A stretch of 64,000 bases of DNA from JAICUY01 sp963716585. GTDB taxonomy: Bacteria > Chloroflexota > Limnocylindria > QHBO01. The notes beneath the pieces are model-generated. The model ran no database searches. It was given only the letters and a program-made list of their open reading frames with translations, and was not told where the DNA came from. Every line of letters starts with the position of its first letter. Position 1 is the first letter of the stretch. Below are positions 52,980-61,815 of this stretch, in pieces. Both the position numbers and the translations under genes were made by a program. Where the stretch lies: contig CAVQTN010000002.1 of the NCBI GenBank assembly GCA_963716585.1, positions 1,054,001 to 1,118,000 on the forward strand. The letters run 5' to 3'.

Positions 52980-54629
52980 ATGGCAACCACCACTCTCGGC
53001 CCGCGGGCGGAGCCCTACCAGCGCTCCTGGGTGCTCGACTGGCTGACGACCGTCGACCACAAGAAGATCGGGATCATGTACATCGTGAACTCGTTCCTGT
53101 TCTTCTTCGCGGCCGGCATCCTGGCGCTCGTCATCCGCTCCGAGCTGGCCGTGCCCGGCCTCCAGTTCCTCGACGAGACGACCTACAACGAGGCGTTCAC
53201 GATGCACGGGACGATCATGATCTTCCTGTTCATCGTGCCGGTCCTGGCGGGCTTTGGGAACTACATCGTGCCGCTCCAGATCGGCGCGCCGGACATGGCC
53301 TTCCCGCGCATCAACGCGCTCAGCTTCTGGCTCCTGCCACTCGGCGGCCTGCTGATCCTGAGCGGCTACCTGTTCGGCGGGGCCGCGGCCGAGGGCTGGA
53401 CCGGCTACAGCCCGCTGACCCAGGCGAAATACTCGACCGGCCCCGGCACGGACCTGTGGATCATCGGCCTGATCCTTGTCGGCACCGCCTCCATCCTGGG
53501 CGCCATCAACTTCATCGCCACCATCTTCAAGATGCGCGCGCCAGGGATGACCCTGTTCCGCATGCCGATCTTCGTGTGGACCATCCTGGTCACGGCCACA
53601 CTGATCATGCTTGCCACGCCGGTGCTCACCGCCGGCCTGATCGCGCTCTTCATCGACCGCAACTACGGCGGCTCGTTCTTTGACCCTGCGAACGGCGGCA
53701 GCCCCATCCTGTGGCAGCACATCTTCTGGTTCTTCGGCCACCCGGAGGTGTACATCGTCATCCTGCCGGCGATGGGCATCGTCAGCGAGATCCTGCCGGT
53801 CTTCAGCCGCAAGCCGCTGTTCGGCTACCGGGCCTTCGTGTACGCCACCATCGGCATCGGCCTGCTGAGCTGGAGCGTGTGGGCGCACCACATGTTCACC
53901 ACCGGCGTGGTCTTCCTGCCGTTCTTCAGCTTCATGACGGCGCTCATCGCGGTGCCCACCGGTGTGAAGATGTTCAACTGGCTGGCGACCATGTGGCGCG
54001 GCTCGATCAGCCTGACCGTGCCCATGCTGTTCGCCATCGGCTTCATCGCCATGTTCCTGATCGGCGGCATCAGCGGCGTGATGATGGCCTCGGCCCCGGT
54101 CGACTTCCACCTGCAGGACACCTACTTCGCGGTGGCGCACCTGCACTATGTCTTCTTCGGCGGGTCCGTGTTCGGCGTCTTCGCGGCCACCTACTTCTGG
54201 TTCCCCAAGATGACCGGCCGACGACTGAACGAGGGTCTCGGCAAGGTCCACTTCTGGCTGCACTTCATCGGCTTCAACCTGACCTTCTTCCCGATGCATT
54301 CGCTGGGCATCACCGGCATGCCGCGGCGCGTCGCCGACTACGATCCCACCAACACCGGCTGGATGATCCTGAACTCGCTCGAGACGGTCGGCGCCTTCAT
54401 CATCGCCATCAGCATCTTCCCGTTCCTGATCAACGTGATTGCCACGTTCATCAACGGTGAGCGTGTCGGCGACGATCCGTGGGAGGCGAACACCCTCGAG
54501 TGGGCCACCAGCTCGCCGCCGCCGCCGCACAACTTCGACCGCCTGCCGCCAATCCGCAGCGAGCGGCCGGTCTTCGACCTGCGGCACCGGCACGATGCCG
54601 AACGGCTGGGCGTGGAGGCGGATCACTGA
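52980..54629 (+). CDS. ctaD: Cytochrome c oxidase subunit I
   Basis: 549-residue, 12-helix haem-copper oxidase core subunit. Haem a ligands His76 (FTMHGTIM) and about His389 (HLHYV), haem a3 His about 387, and CuB ligands in WFFGHPEVYIVILPAMG (His about 255 cross-linked to Tyr about 259) and WAHHMFTTG are present. The K-channel Tyr-x-Lys-type residue and E-channel Glu-like positions suggest an A-type oxidase, but the subtype is not certain without alignment. It catalyses reduction of O2 to water with proton pumping. 30 bp after ctaC; its stop overlaps ctaE (TGATG). Confidence 0.97.
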   Translation: MATTTLGPRAEPYQRSWVLDWLTTVDHKKIGIMYIVNSFLFFFAAGILALVIRSELAVPGLQFLDETTYNEAFTMHGTIMIFLFIVPVLAGFGNYIVPLQIGAPDMAFPRINALSFWLLPLGGLLILSGYLFGGAAAEGWTGYSPLTQAKYSTGPGTDLWIIGLILVGTASILGAINFIATIFKMRAPGMTLFRMPIFVWTILVTATLIMLATPVLTAGLIALFIDRNYGGSFFDPANGGSPILWQHIFWFFGHPEVYIVILPAMGIVSEILPVFSRKPLFGYRAFVYATIGIGLLSWSVWAHHMFTTGVVFLPFFSFMTALIAVPTGVKMFNWLATMWRGSISLTVPMLFAIGFIAMFLIGGISGVMMASAPVDFHLQDTYFAVAHLHYVFFGGSVFGVFAATYFWFPKMTGRRLNEGLGKVHFWLHFIGFNLTFFPMHSLGITGMPRRVADYDPTNTGWMILNSLETVGAFIIAISIFPFLINVIATFINGERVGDDPWEANTLEWATSSPPPPHNFDRLPPIRSERPVFDLRHRHDAERLGVEADH

Positions 54630-55231
54630 TGGCCGCCCAGGCGCGCAGCGCCCTGATCCCACCGGACACCGAACGCAACACCGGCATGCCGACGCCGCTG
54701 GTTGGCATGCTGCTGTTCATCGCCAGCGAGGTGATGTTCTTCGGCGGCCTGTTCGCGGCCTACTTCAACAGTCGCGCCACGCACGCCGCCGAGTGGGGGC
54801 CTCCCGGGGGGCACGAGCTCGAGGCCTGGCCCTTGGCCACCATCCTGACCATCCTGCTGGTGACCTCCAGCGTGACGATGCAGTTCGGCGTGGCGGCCAT
54901 CCGACGTGGAGACCAGCGCCGCCTGCGGATGTGGGTCGGCCTGACCCTGGTCCTGGGCGTGATGTTCCTGCTCGGCCAGCTGTACGACTACTCGCAGCTC
55001 GGCTTCGGCATCGGCGACGGCATCTTCTCGACGACGTTCTACACGCTGACCGGTTTTCACGGCGCCCACGTCTTCGGCGGCGCGATTGGCATGACCATTC
55101 TTTTCGCCCGCGCGACGCAGGGGCAGTTCAGTGCGCGCAACCACGTTGCGGTCGAGGCGATCAGCATGTACTGGCACTTCGTCGACGTGGTCTGGATCGC
55201 GCTGTACTTCACGCTGTACTTCCTGCGCTAG
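54629..55231 (+). CDS. ctaE: Cytochrome c oxidase subunit III
   Basis: 200-residue CtaE with five predicted helices, the short bacterial form lacking the first two helices of mitochondrial subunit III. Hallmarks are PTPLVGMLLFIASEVMFFGGLF and AYF, TLTGFHGAHVFGGAIGM and the terminal AVEAISMYWHFVDVVWIALY. It stabilises the core enzyme and may aid proton uptake. ATG 54629 lies within the ctaD stop (TGATG). Confidence 0.95.
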   Translation: MAAQARSALIPPDTERNTGMPTPLVGMLLFIASEVMFFGGLFAAYFNSRATHAAEWGPPGGHELEAWPLATILTILLVTSSVTMQFGVAAIRRGDQRRLRMWVGLTLVLGVMFLLGQLYDYSQLGFGIGDGIFSTTFYTLTGFHGAHVFGGAIGMTILFARATQGQFSARNHVAVEAISMYWHFVDVVWIALYFTLYFLR

Positions 55232-55243
55232 CGAGGCTGACCC

Positions 55244-55591
55244 ATGGATGACCACATGCTCGGGTTCCTGCTGATCGGCGCCGGCGTCCTGTTCGTGCTG
55301 GGCATCGTCTTCGCCGTGACCACGCGCGTCGGGGCTCCCGGGTCGATTGCCATCCCGCCGCAGGGCGTCCACATGCCGGCTCCCAGCTGGCTGCCCGTGG
55401 TGCTGTCGATCGGGATGGGACTGCTGGGCGCCGGGCTGGCCTTCAAGCCGGACGACGTGGTGGTCAACCCGTGGCTGGCGGCGCCCGGGTTGCTGGTCAT
55501 CGTCGCGGGCATCGTGGCGTGGGTGCGCGACGCGGGGCACGAGTGGCGTGATGCGGAGCACGGCCCGCACGACGACGCGCGGGCGCACTGA
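55244..55591 (+). CDS. ctaF: Cytochrome c oxidase subunit IV-like protein (CtaF type)
   Basis: 115-residue protein with three membrane helices: FLLIGAGVLFVLGIVFAV, WLPVVLSIGMGLLGAGLAF and AAPGLLVIVAGIVAWV. It has a His/Asp/Glu-rich C-terminal tail. Size, helices and position right after ctaE match the small subunit IV/CtaF of bacterial aa3 oxidases, although there is little sequence conservation in that group. Its stop overlaps the tlpA-like start (TGATG). Confidence 0.8.
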   Translation: MDDHMLGFLLIGAGVLFVLGIVFAVTTRVGAPGSIAIPPQGVHMPAPSWLPVVLSIGMGLLGAGLAFKPDDVVVNPWLAAPGLLVIVAGIVAWVRDAGHEWRDAEHGPHDDARAH

Positions 55592-56163
55592 TGGCGGCGG
55601 TCACCGCCCTGCCCAGCCCTCCCGCGACGCGCGCCTCACGGCTGCCGCGCGGCTACCTCGTCGTGGCGGCGCTGCTGCCCTTCGCGCTGCTGGCGGTGTA
55701 CGTCATGGTGCTCGGCATCAGGTCGGCGCCGACCGGCATCCGGATCGGTGACCCCGCGCCGAGCTTCGCGGTCGCCGACCTGGAGGGCAACCCGCTGCGC
55801 CTCTCCGACTTCGCCGGACGGCCGCTGATCGTCAACTTCTGGGCGAGCTGGTGCGGCCCGTGCGTCGAGGAGTTCCCGCTGCTGCAGCAGGCGGAGAAGG
55901 AGCACGCGGTCGACGGGCTGGCCGTGGTCGGCATCGTCTACCAGGATCGTTCCGAGGCGGCGCGCGCCTTCATGCAGCGGATGGGGGCGCAGTGGCCGGT
56001 CGCCATGGATCCGGGCGACAGCGTGGCACACGCGTATGCCGTCTTCGCGCCCCCGGAGACATTCTTCATCGGACGCGACGGCACCGTGCTGGGCCACCAG
56101 GTCGGCCAGCTCAGCCGCGCGTCGCTGGATCGGCAGATCGCCGCCATCGTGCCCAAGGAGTAG
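55591..56163 (+). CDS. Membrane-anchored thiol-disulfide oxidoreductase (TlpA/ResA-like)
   Basis: 190-residue protein: an N-terminal membrane anchor (YLVVAALLPFALLAVYVMVLG, residues 22-42) and a thioredoxin-like domain outside the membrane with the WCGPC active site (Cys88, Cys91), followed by GIVYQDRSEAARAFMQRMG and the cis-Pro region APPETFFIGRDG. Proteins of this type reduce apocytochrome c or the CuA site during cytochrome oxidase assembly, which fits its position in the cta operon. ATG 55591 overlaps the ctaF stop. Confidence 0.92.
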   Translation: MAAVTALPSPPATRASRLPRGYLVVAALLPFALLAVYVMVLGIRSAPTGIRIGDPAPSFAVADLEGNPLRLSDFAGRPLIVNFWASWCGPCVEEFPLLQQAEKEHAVDGLAVVGIVYQDRSEAARAFMQRMGAQWPVAMDPGDSVAHAYAVFAPPETFFIGRDGTVLGHQVGQLSRASLDRQIAAIVPKE

Positions 56164-56370
56164 ATGCCCGTGTCCTCGAATCTTCCCGCCACCCGCGACG
56201 AGGGCGCGCTCGTCGACCCTTCGCAGGAGCTGCACGCCGACCACCACGATCCGCAACACCAGGAGGCGCGGCAGAACTTGCGCGTCGCGCTCCTGCCGCT
56301 TGCCATCGCCGCCTTCCTGGTGCTCGCCTTCGTCGTCGCCGCCTGGACCTTCCTGGCCTCCGGCAGCTGA
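56164..56370 (+). CDS. Small single-helix membrane protein
   Basis: 68-residue protein: an acidic/His-rich head (DPSQELHADHHDPQHQEARQN) and one C-terminal helix (VALLPLAIAAFLVLAFVVAAWTFLA). It starts directly after the tlpA stop and has no recognised family. A tail-anchored, His-rich head in a copper-oxidase operon could hint at metal handling or a structural small subunit, but this is a guess. The next gene begins 6 bp later. Confidence 0.65.
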   Translation: MPVSSNLPATRDEGALVDPSQELHADHHDPQHQEARQNLRVALLPLAIAAFLVLAFVVAAWTFLASGS

Positions 56371-56376
56371 CCGATC

Positions 56377-57279
56377 ATGGCCGCGATCGAGGTTCGCGGG
56401 CTGCGCAAGGCGTACGGCGCCGTCGAGGCGGTGCGCGGCATCGATCTGAGGATCGATGCCGGCGAGGTCTTCGCCCTGCTGGGGCCGAACGGGGCGGGTA
56501 AGACCACCAGCGTCGAGATCCTGGAGGGCTACCGGACCCGAGATGGCGGAGAGGTGTCGGTGCTCGGCTTCGACCCTGCTCGCCAGGCCGGGGCGATGAA
56601 GCAGCGGATTGGCATCGTGCTGCAATCGACCGGCGTCAGTCCGTACCTGACGGTCCGCGAGACGGTGGCCATGTTCGCCGGCTACTATCCGCGGCCGCGC
56701 GACGTGGACGAGGTCGTCGGCCTGGCCGGCCTCTCCGAGGAGAGCGGGCGTCGCATCAACAAGCTCTCCGGCGGTCAGCGTCGCCGCGTCGACCTGGCCG
56801 TGGCGCTGGCCGGCGACCCGGACCTCCTGTTCCTGGACGAACCGACCACCGGGTTCGATCCTTCGGCGCGACGAGCCGCCTGGGAGGTGGTGCGCAGCCT
56901 CGCCGGGCTGGGCAAGACCGTGTTCCTGACCACCCACTACATGGACGAGGCGCAGTTCCTGGCGGACCGCGTGGCGATCATCTCGGCCGGTCGGATCGTG
57001 GCCAGCGGAACGCCCGACACGCTGGGCGCGCGCGGCGCCGGGACGAGCATCATCCGCTTCGCGCTTCCCGCCGGAGGCGAGCTGCCGGCCGGCTTCGGTG
57101 CGCGGCCGACCGGTGCCGGCTATGAGCTCGACACCCCGCAGCCCACTCGCGTGCTGCACGAGCTGACGACCTGGGCGCTCTCCGCCGACCTCGAGCTGGT
57201 CGGGCTGGAGGTCAGCCGGCCGTCACTCGAGGACGTCTACCTGGCCCTCACCGAGACGCCGGAAGCGGCGGCGGCGTGA
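56377..57279 (+). CDS. ABC transporter ATP-binding protein
   Basis: 300-residue ATPase of the ABC-2/DrrA group. Walker A LLGPNGAGKTT at residues 35-45, Q-loop GIVLQSTGVSPYLTV, signature NKLSGGQRRRVDLAVALAG, Walker B LLFLDEPTTGFDPSARR and H-loop TTHYMDEAQFLADR. The C-terminal domain (LPAGGELPAGFGA, VSRPSLEDVYLALT) is typical of DrrA-like proteins. It overlaps the permease gene by 4 bp (GTGA). Directly follows the cta operon; the substrate is unknown. Confidence 0.95.
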   Translation: MAAIEVRGLRKAYGAVEAVRGIDLRIDAGEVFALLGPNGAGKTTSVEILEGYRTRDGGEVSVLGFDPARQAGAMKQRIGIVLQSTGVSPYLTVRETVAMFAGYYPRPRDVDEVVGLAGLSEESGRRINKLSGGQRRRVDLAVALAGDPDLLFLDEPTTGFDPSARRAAWEVVRSLAGLGKTVFLTTHYMDEAQFLADRVAIISAGRIVASGTPDTLGARGAGTSIIRFALPAGGELPAGFGARPTGAGYELDTPQPTRVLHELTTWALSADLELVGLEVSRPSLEDVYLALTETPEAAAA

Positions 57280-58079
57280 CGAGCATGGGCCGCAGTCAGC
57301 GAGCGGCCGGGAAAAGCGGTATCGGCCCCGTCGGCGCCATCGGGCTGATCCTGCGCCAGCTGCGCTTCGAGAATCGCAGCTTCTGGCGCAATCCCGCGGC
57401 GGCCTTCTTCACCTTCGCCTTCCCGCTGCTGTTCATGGTGGTCTTCAACCTCCTCTTCGGCGGTGGCCAGGATGGTGGCCGCTTCTTCACGCCGGCAATC
57501 ATCGTCTTCGCCGTGATCACCGCCACGTACACCAACCTGGCCATGACCGTCAGCGTGGCGCGCGACGCGGGCATCCTGAAGCGGATCCGCGGCACGCCGC
57601 TACCGCCGCTCAGCTACCTGCTGGCGCGGATGATCCACGCCGCGCTGCTGTCGCTGCTGCTGGTGGTCATCGTGGCGGCCTTCGGCGCGCTGTTCTATGG
57701 CGTGCCACTTCCCTGGGACCGGCTGCCGGCCCTGCTCGTGACCCTCGTCGTCGGAGCGGCCGCGTTCTGCGCGCTGGGCCTGGCGCTGACCGCCTTCATT
57801 CCGAACGCGGACGCTGCGCCGGCGGTCGTCAACGCCAGTATCCTGCCGCTGCTCTTCATCTCGAACGTGTTCATCCCGATGCAGAACGCGCCGCGCTGGC
57901 TTGACGTGGCGTCCAACATCTTCCCGGTGCGCCACTTCGCGGATGCCATGCTGCGCATCTACGATCCGAACATCCCGGGGAGCGGCCTGTCGGCAACGGA
58001 TCTCGGCGTCATGGCGATCTGGGGGGTCATCGGTCTTGTCCTGGCGTTGCGCTTCTTCTCCTGGGAGCCACGCCGCTAG
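57276..58079 (+). CDS. ABC-2 type transporter permease
   Basis: 267-residue membrane subunit with six helices. The conserved ABC-2 block is FISNVFIPMQNAPRWLDVASNIFPVRHFADAMLRI. Others include AAFFTFAFPLLFMVVFNLLFG and MIHAALLSLLLVVIVAAFGALFYG. The GTG 57276 start (or ATG 57285) overlaps the ATPase gene. Works with it as a half-size pair. Confidence 0.92.
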   Translation: MTSMGRSQRAAGKSGIGPVGAIGLILRQLRFENRSFWRNPAAAFFTFAFPLLFMVVFNLLFGGGQDGGRFFTPAIIVFAVITATYTNLAMTVSVARDAGILKRIRGTPLPPLSYLLARMIHAALLSLLLVVIVAAFGALFYGVPLPWDRLPALLVTLVVGAAAFCALGLALTAFIPNADAAPAVVNASILPLLFISNVFIPMQNAPRWLDVASNIFPVRHFADAMLRIYDPNIPGSGLSATDLGVMAIWGVIGLVLALRFFSWEPRR

Positions 58080-58095
58080 CTACGGAGGCACGCTC

Positions 58096-58578
58096 ATGGA
58101 TACCTCGCGACCATCTCGCCGGCGCCGCTCTGCGGGCGGAACCGGACACCCGGCGCAGCTGGGACTGATCGGGCTCCTCGTTCTCGTGTTGGCGGCGTGC
58201 GGCGGCGGCAGCGGTGGCAACGGAGGCAACGGCGAGCCCGGGATTCAGCTGCAGGTCATGGTCATCAACCAATCCAAGGACGCGGTCACCGTGAGCTCGA
58301 CGAGCGGCGGCGACCCGCAGACCATCGCGAAGTGCGACTTCAACGAGGTCGACTTCCCGCTGGTCGATCCGTTCACCTTCAGCATCAACGAGAAGCCGGT
58401 GATCGACTCCGCCACGCTGCCGGGCGGCACCCCGGGCGCAGGCCTGAAGACGGTGCTCGCCGAGGTCACGATCGGGAAGGACGGCACGCCGGCGGTGACC
58501 GTCAAGCCATACGCCGGCCGCCCCGGCGGGCTGGACCGACCGTCGGGCATCTTCGTCCAGAGCGGCTGCGCGAAGTAG
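58096..58578 (+). CDS. Hypothetical lipoprotein with Gly/Asn-rich linker
   Basis: 160-residue predicted lipoprotein: a long basic n-region (MDTSRPSRRRRSAG), hydrophobic core LGLIGLLVLVLAAC with Cys at the lipobox, then a GGGSGGNGGNG linker. The mature domain is beta-rich (IQLQVMVINQSKDAVTVSSTSGGDPQTIAKC, TFSINEKPVIDS, KDGTPAVTVKPYAG) with two Cys that could pair. No family was recognised. GGAGG seven bases before ATG 58096. Convergent with ispG. Confidence 0.8.
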   Translation: MDTSRPSRRRRSAGGTGHPAQLGLIGLLVLVLAACGGGSGGNGGNGEPGIQLQVMVINQSKDAVTVSSTSGGDPQTIAKCDFNEVDFPLVDPFTFSINEKPVIDSATLPGGTPGAGLKTVLAEVTIGKDGTPAVTVKPYAGRPGGLDRPSGIFVQSGCAK

Positions 58579-58583
58579 GAGCC

Positions 58584-59819
58584 TCAGACCTCGGCGGGCG
58601 TGACCTGGCGCGCTGCCGGGTAGCGGCGCGCCACGTACTCGTCGAGGATCGCCAGGAAGCGGGGCACGATGTCGTCGCCGCGCAGCGTGGTGCGCAGCGC
58701 GCCGTCGACGTAGACCGGAGCGACCGGCTCCTCGAAGGTGCCCGGCAGGCTGATGCCGATGTCGGCGTGCTTCGACTCGCCCGGCCCGTTGACCACGCAG
58801 CCCATCACCGCGACCTTCAGCTCCTCGACCCCGGGACGCGTGGTGCGCCAGCCGGGCATCTGCTCCTGCAGGTAGGCGCCGATGTCGCGGGCCATCTCCT
58901 GGAAGAAGGTGCTCGTCGTCCGGCCGCAGCCCGGACAGGCGCTGACCTGCGGTGTGAAGCTGCGCAGCTCCATCGACTGCAGGACCTGCTGCGCGACGCG
59001 CACCTCCTCGGTGCGGTCGCCGCCCGGCTGTGGAGTCAGGCTGACCCGGATGGTGTCGCCGATGCCGCGCTGCAGCAGGATGGCCAGCCCGGCGGTCGAG
59101 GTGACGATCCCCTTGGTGCCCATGCCGGCCTCGGTGAGCCCCAGGTGCAACGGGTAGTCGCAGCGCGCGGCGAGGCGGTCGTAGACCTCGACCAGGTCCT
59201 GCACGCCGCTGACCTTGGCCGAGATCAGGATCCGATCGTGGCCCAGGCCGACCTGTTCGGCGAGCTGCGCGGAGCGCAGCGCCGACTCGATCATGGCCTC
59301 GATCATCACCTCGCGGCTGTCGCTCGGATCGGCCGAGGCGGCGTTGGCATCCATCAGCTCGGTGAGCAGCTGCTGGTCGAGCGATCCCCAGTTGACGCCG
59401 ATGCGCACCGGCTTGGCGTTGGCGATGGCCACCTCGACGATCTGCGAGAACTGCTCGTCGTGGCGCTTGGTGCCCACGTTGCCCGGGTTGATGCGGTACT
59501 TGGCCAGGGCGGCAGCGGCCTCGGGGTACTTCGTCAGGAGCAGGTGGCCGTTGTAGTGGAAGTCGCCGATGAGCGGCACGCCGACACCCAGGCCATCCAG
59601 CTTGCGCCTGATGACCGGCACCGCCTGCGCTGCCGCGTCGTTGTTGACGGTGATGCGCACCAGCTCCGAGCCGGCGTGCGCCAGTTGCGCCACCTGGATG
59701 GCCGTCGCGTCCGCATCGGCCGTGTCGGTGTTGGTCATCGACTGCACGACGATCGGTTGGTCGCTGCCGACGAGGACGCCGCCGACGTCGACGGTGGTGG
59801 TGTGACGACGCGTGATCAT
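58584..59819 (-). CDS. ispG: 4-hydroxy-3-methylbut-2-en-1-yl diphosphate synthase (flavodoxin/ferredoxin)
   Basis: 411-residue IspG (GcpE) of the MEP isoprenoid pathway: it reduces MEcPP to HMBPP with a [4Fe-4S] cluster. N-terminal TIM-barrel segments QPIVVQSMTNTDTADADATA, INPGNVGTKRHDEQF and RIGVNWGSLDQQLLTEL are followed by the cluster ligands SACPGCGRT (C-x2-C) and MGCVVNGPGESKHADIG. ATG 59819 is the family start; a longer frame upstream is not IspG-like. TACTAT eight bases before ATG may be a -10. Confidence 0.97.
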   Translation of the reverse strand: MITRRHTTTVDVGGVLVGSDQPIVVQSMTNTDTADADATAIQVAQLAHAGSELVRITVNNDAAAQAVPVIRRKLDGLGVGVPLIGDFHYNGHLLLTKYPEAAAALAKYRINPGNVGTKRHDEQFSQIVEVAIANAKPVRIGVNWGSLDQQLLTELMDANAASADPSDSREVMIEAMIESALRSAQLAEQVGLGHDRILISAKVSGVQDLVEVYDRLAARCDYPLHLGLTEAGMGTKGIVTSTAGLAILLQRGIGDTIRVSLTPQPGGDRTEEVRVAQQVLQSMELRSFTPQVSACPGCGRTTSTFFQEMARDIGAYLQEQMPGWRTTRPGVEELKVAVMGCVVNGPGESKHADIGISLPGTFEEPVAPVYVDGALRTTLRGDDIVPRFLAILDEYVARRYPAARQVTPAEV

Positions 59820-59827
59820 GTGCTCTG

Positions 59828-59833
59828 ATAGTA
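59828..59833 (-). promoter_or_regulatory. -10 element TACTAT before ispG
   Basis: Minus-strand TACTAT followed by eight bases and ATG 59819, another nearly leaderless arrangement. Confidence 0.4.
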
Positions 59834-59924
59834 CCCGTCCGCCTCGTCGCGCGGATTTGATCGACCCGTGGGCATGCTCCATGCACAGCCAGGCGGCAAC
59901 GTGAGTATCTTCTCCACAGCCTCC

Positions 59925-60332
59925 ATGACCGATTCGCCTCGACCCCATCCCGACCGCAAGGCGGTCTGGGTGGTGGAGGACGAGCTGTCCGCGGCCGAGC
60001 TGGCCGCCGACCTGTGTGACGCCGGCGGGGCCGACGCGACCCTCTTCCGCTCCGCGTTGCCCTTCCTGCGCGCCTTCCGCGAAGTCGAGCCACCCGCCGC
60101 CATCGTCCTCGACTGGCGCCTGGAGCACGAGCTCTCCGCGGCGCTGTTCATGGCGACACGGCACCGTTTCCCGCGGCTGCCGGTCATCTACTGGACCGGC
60201 AGCGAGGCCGCCAGCCTACCGGCCATGATTCGCGAGGATCCGCGCACGGTCATCGTCGACAAGGCCGGCGGGACAACCGCCTTCGACCACGCACTGCAAT
60301 GGGCGCTCGAAGCGCCCGACCAGGAGGACTGA
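59925..60332 (+). CDS. Single-domain receiver protein (CheY-like)
   Basis: 135-residue protein consisting only of a receiver-like domain: acidic pocket Glu18-Asp19-Glu20, phospho-acceptor Asp63 (IVLDWRL), Thr91 (IYWTGS) and Lys113 (VIVDKA) are present, so phosphorylation should be possible. No output domain. Start ATG 59925 (MTDSPRPH) is 105 bp from the divergent ispG start; a frame extending upstream to 59868 is less likely. The partner kinase is not in the window. Confidence 0.8.
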   Translation: MTDSPRPHPDRKAVWVVEDELSAAELAADLCDAGGADATLFRSALPFLRAFREVEPPAAIVLDWRLEHELSAALFMATRHRFPRLPVIYWTGSEAASLPAMIREDPRTVIVDKAGGTTAFDHALQWALEAPDQED

Positions 60333-60335
60333 CCG

Positions 60336-60557
60336 GTGTCCATGCACGACATGTTCAACATCCCCAAGGACCCGCATCCAAACGAGCCGGACGAGCTCAC
60401 CCCGGATACCCTGCCGCTCGACGACATCGAGCGACCCCATGACCATGCCGACGAGGGCGGCGCCGGGGGTCGTGTCGACCGCGGCGAGGTCGGTGGCGAT
60501 TCGCCGGCCAAGGACCTCGACGAGCCCGGCAGGGCCGACCGCACCCCGCGTCCCTGA
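60336..60557 (+). CDS. Small acidic hydrophilic protein
   Basis: 73-residue disordered-looking protein, very rich in Asp, Glu, Pro, Gly and Arg (NIPKDPHPNEPDELTPDTLP, then ADEGGAGG). The GTG 60336 start is preceded by GGAGG at 8-nt spacing and lies 3 bp after the receiver gene; ATG 60342 is an alternative. Function unknown. The ribosome site makes expression plausible despite its low complexity. Confidence 0.55.
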   Translation: MSMHDMFNIPKDPHPNEPDELTPDTLPLDDIERPHDHADEGGAGGRVDRGEVGGDSPAKDLDEPGRADRTPRP

Positions 60558-60573
60558 GCGCGCCGCGTGCTGA

Positions 60574-61815
60574 TCAGCCCGCGTAGCGGCCAATCAGCAG
60601 CGCGGCGTTCATGCCGCCGAAGCCGAACGAGGTCGACAGCACGACGTCGACGCGGCACGGCAGGGCATCGGCCAGGACGTGCAGGTCGCAGTCCGGGTCG
60701 AGATGGCGCAGGTTGCAGGTGCCCGGCAGCGTGTCGTGCTCGAGCGCGAGGACGCTGATCGCCGCCTCGACCGCACCGCTGGCGCCCAGGGCGTGGCCGT
60801 ACAGGCCTTTCGTGCCCGACACCGGCACCTCGTCGGCGTACGCCCCCAGAGCGAGGTGCAGGGCGCGCGCCTCCGCCAGCTCGTTGAGCGGCGTCGACGA
60901 GCCGTGCGGGTTGACGTAGCCGATCGCCTCGGCGGGAAGCGCCGCGTCGGCCAGCGCCAGTCGGACCGCTCGCGCCGATTCGCTGCCATCGGGGCGTGGC
61001 GCGGTCATATGGTAGGCGTCGTTGGTCGCGCCGAAGCCGAGCAGCTCGGCCAGGATCGGCGCACCGCGCTGCTCGGCGGCGTCACGTTCCTCGAGGGCCA
61101 GCACCGCCGCCGCCTCGCCCATCACGAAGCCGTCGCGATCAACGTCGAACGGCCGCGACGCGCTCGCCGGATCGTCATTGCGCTGCGACAGGACGTGGAT
61201 CATGGCGAAGGCGCCGAAGGTCAACGGCGCCAGGGGCGCCTCGGCGCCGCCGGCCAGGGCGGCATCCACCGAGCCGTCGCGGATGGCGTGGAAGGCCTGT
61301 CCGATGGCCACGGCGCCAGAGGCGCACGAGTTCGCGTTGCCGACCGCCGGCCCACGGGTCCCCAGGTCGAGAGCGATGTTGCTCGCGCCGGCGCCGCCGA
61401 AGACGGCCAGCGCCAGTGTCGGCGCCACGCCCCGCACGCCGCGGGTCACGTAGGCCGCGTGCTGCTCCTCGCCGAAGGCCACGCCGCCAAGGGCCGAGCC
61501 AAGGAAGACGCCGGTCCCGGCCGCATGACGGTCGTCGAGGGGCAGGCCGGCCTCCTCCGAGGCCATGCGCGCCGCGGCCACGGCAAGCTGGCTGAAGCGG
61601 TCGAGGCGCCGTGCGCGGCGTGCGTCGAGGTGGTCGCTCGCCACGAAGTCGTCGATCTGGGCCGCGATCCGCGAGGGGAACGGTGACGGATCGAAGCGGT
61701 CGATGAGCCTTGCAGCGGATTGGTTGGCCAGCACGCCGCGCCACAGGCCGCCGTGTCCATGGCCCACCGGCGTGACGGCGCCGATCCCGGTGACCACCAC
61801 CCGTCGCGGTCTCAT
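60574..61815 (-). CDS. Beta-ketoacyl-ACP synthase (FabF/KAS II-like condensing enzyme)
   Basis: 413-residue ketosynthase. The catalytic triad is visible: Cys164 (NSCASGAVA), His304 (VNPHGSSTP) and His341 (KGLYGHALGASG) with Lys336. The opening VVVTGIGAVTPVGHG and end FGFGGMNAALL are typical of FabF-type and type II polyketide ketosynthases. It adds two-carbon units to acyl-ACP. Last gene of a minus-strand operon whose upstream genes encode SRPBCC, FAD and methyltransferase proteins, so a specialised lipid or polyketide role is more likely than bulk fatty acid synthesis (inference). ATG overlaps the SRPBCC stop (ATGA). Confidence 0.93.
   Translation of the reverse strand: MRPRRVVVTGIGAVTPVGHGHGGLWRGVLANQSAARLIDRFDPSPFPSRIAAQIDDFVASDHLDARRARRLDRFSQLAVAAARMASEEAGLPLDDRHAAGTGVFLGSALGGVAFGEEQHAAYVTRGVRGVAPTLALAVFGGAGASNIALDLGTRGPAVGNANSCASGAVAIGQAFHAIRDGSVDAALAGGAEAPLAPLTFGAFAMIHVLSQRNDDPASASRPFDVDRDGFVMGEAAAVLALEERDAAEQRGAPILAELLGFGATNDAYHMTAPRPDGSESARAVRLALADAALPAEAIGYVNPHGSSTPLNELAEARALHLALGAYADEVPVSGTKGLYGHALGASGAVEAAISVLALEHDTLPGTCNLRHLDPDCDLHVLADALPCRVDVVLSTSFGFGGMNAALLIGRYAG

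Noticed and set aside
52953..54662. Long minus-strand reading frame opposite ctaD
   Set aside because: Antisense shadow of a conserved GC-rich gene (His/Asp/Gln-rich, no domain). The same applies to 42076-43716, 55636-57159 and the minus-strand frame across 58027-60093.
60574..61815. Assignment as a housekeeping fabF
   Set aside because: Catalytic residues fit, but the operon context (SRPBCC, FAD, methyltransferase) argues against calling it bulk fatty-acid synthesis. No gene symbol was given.
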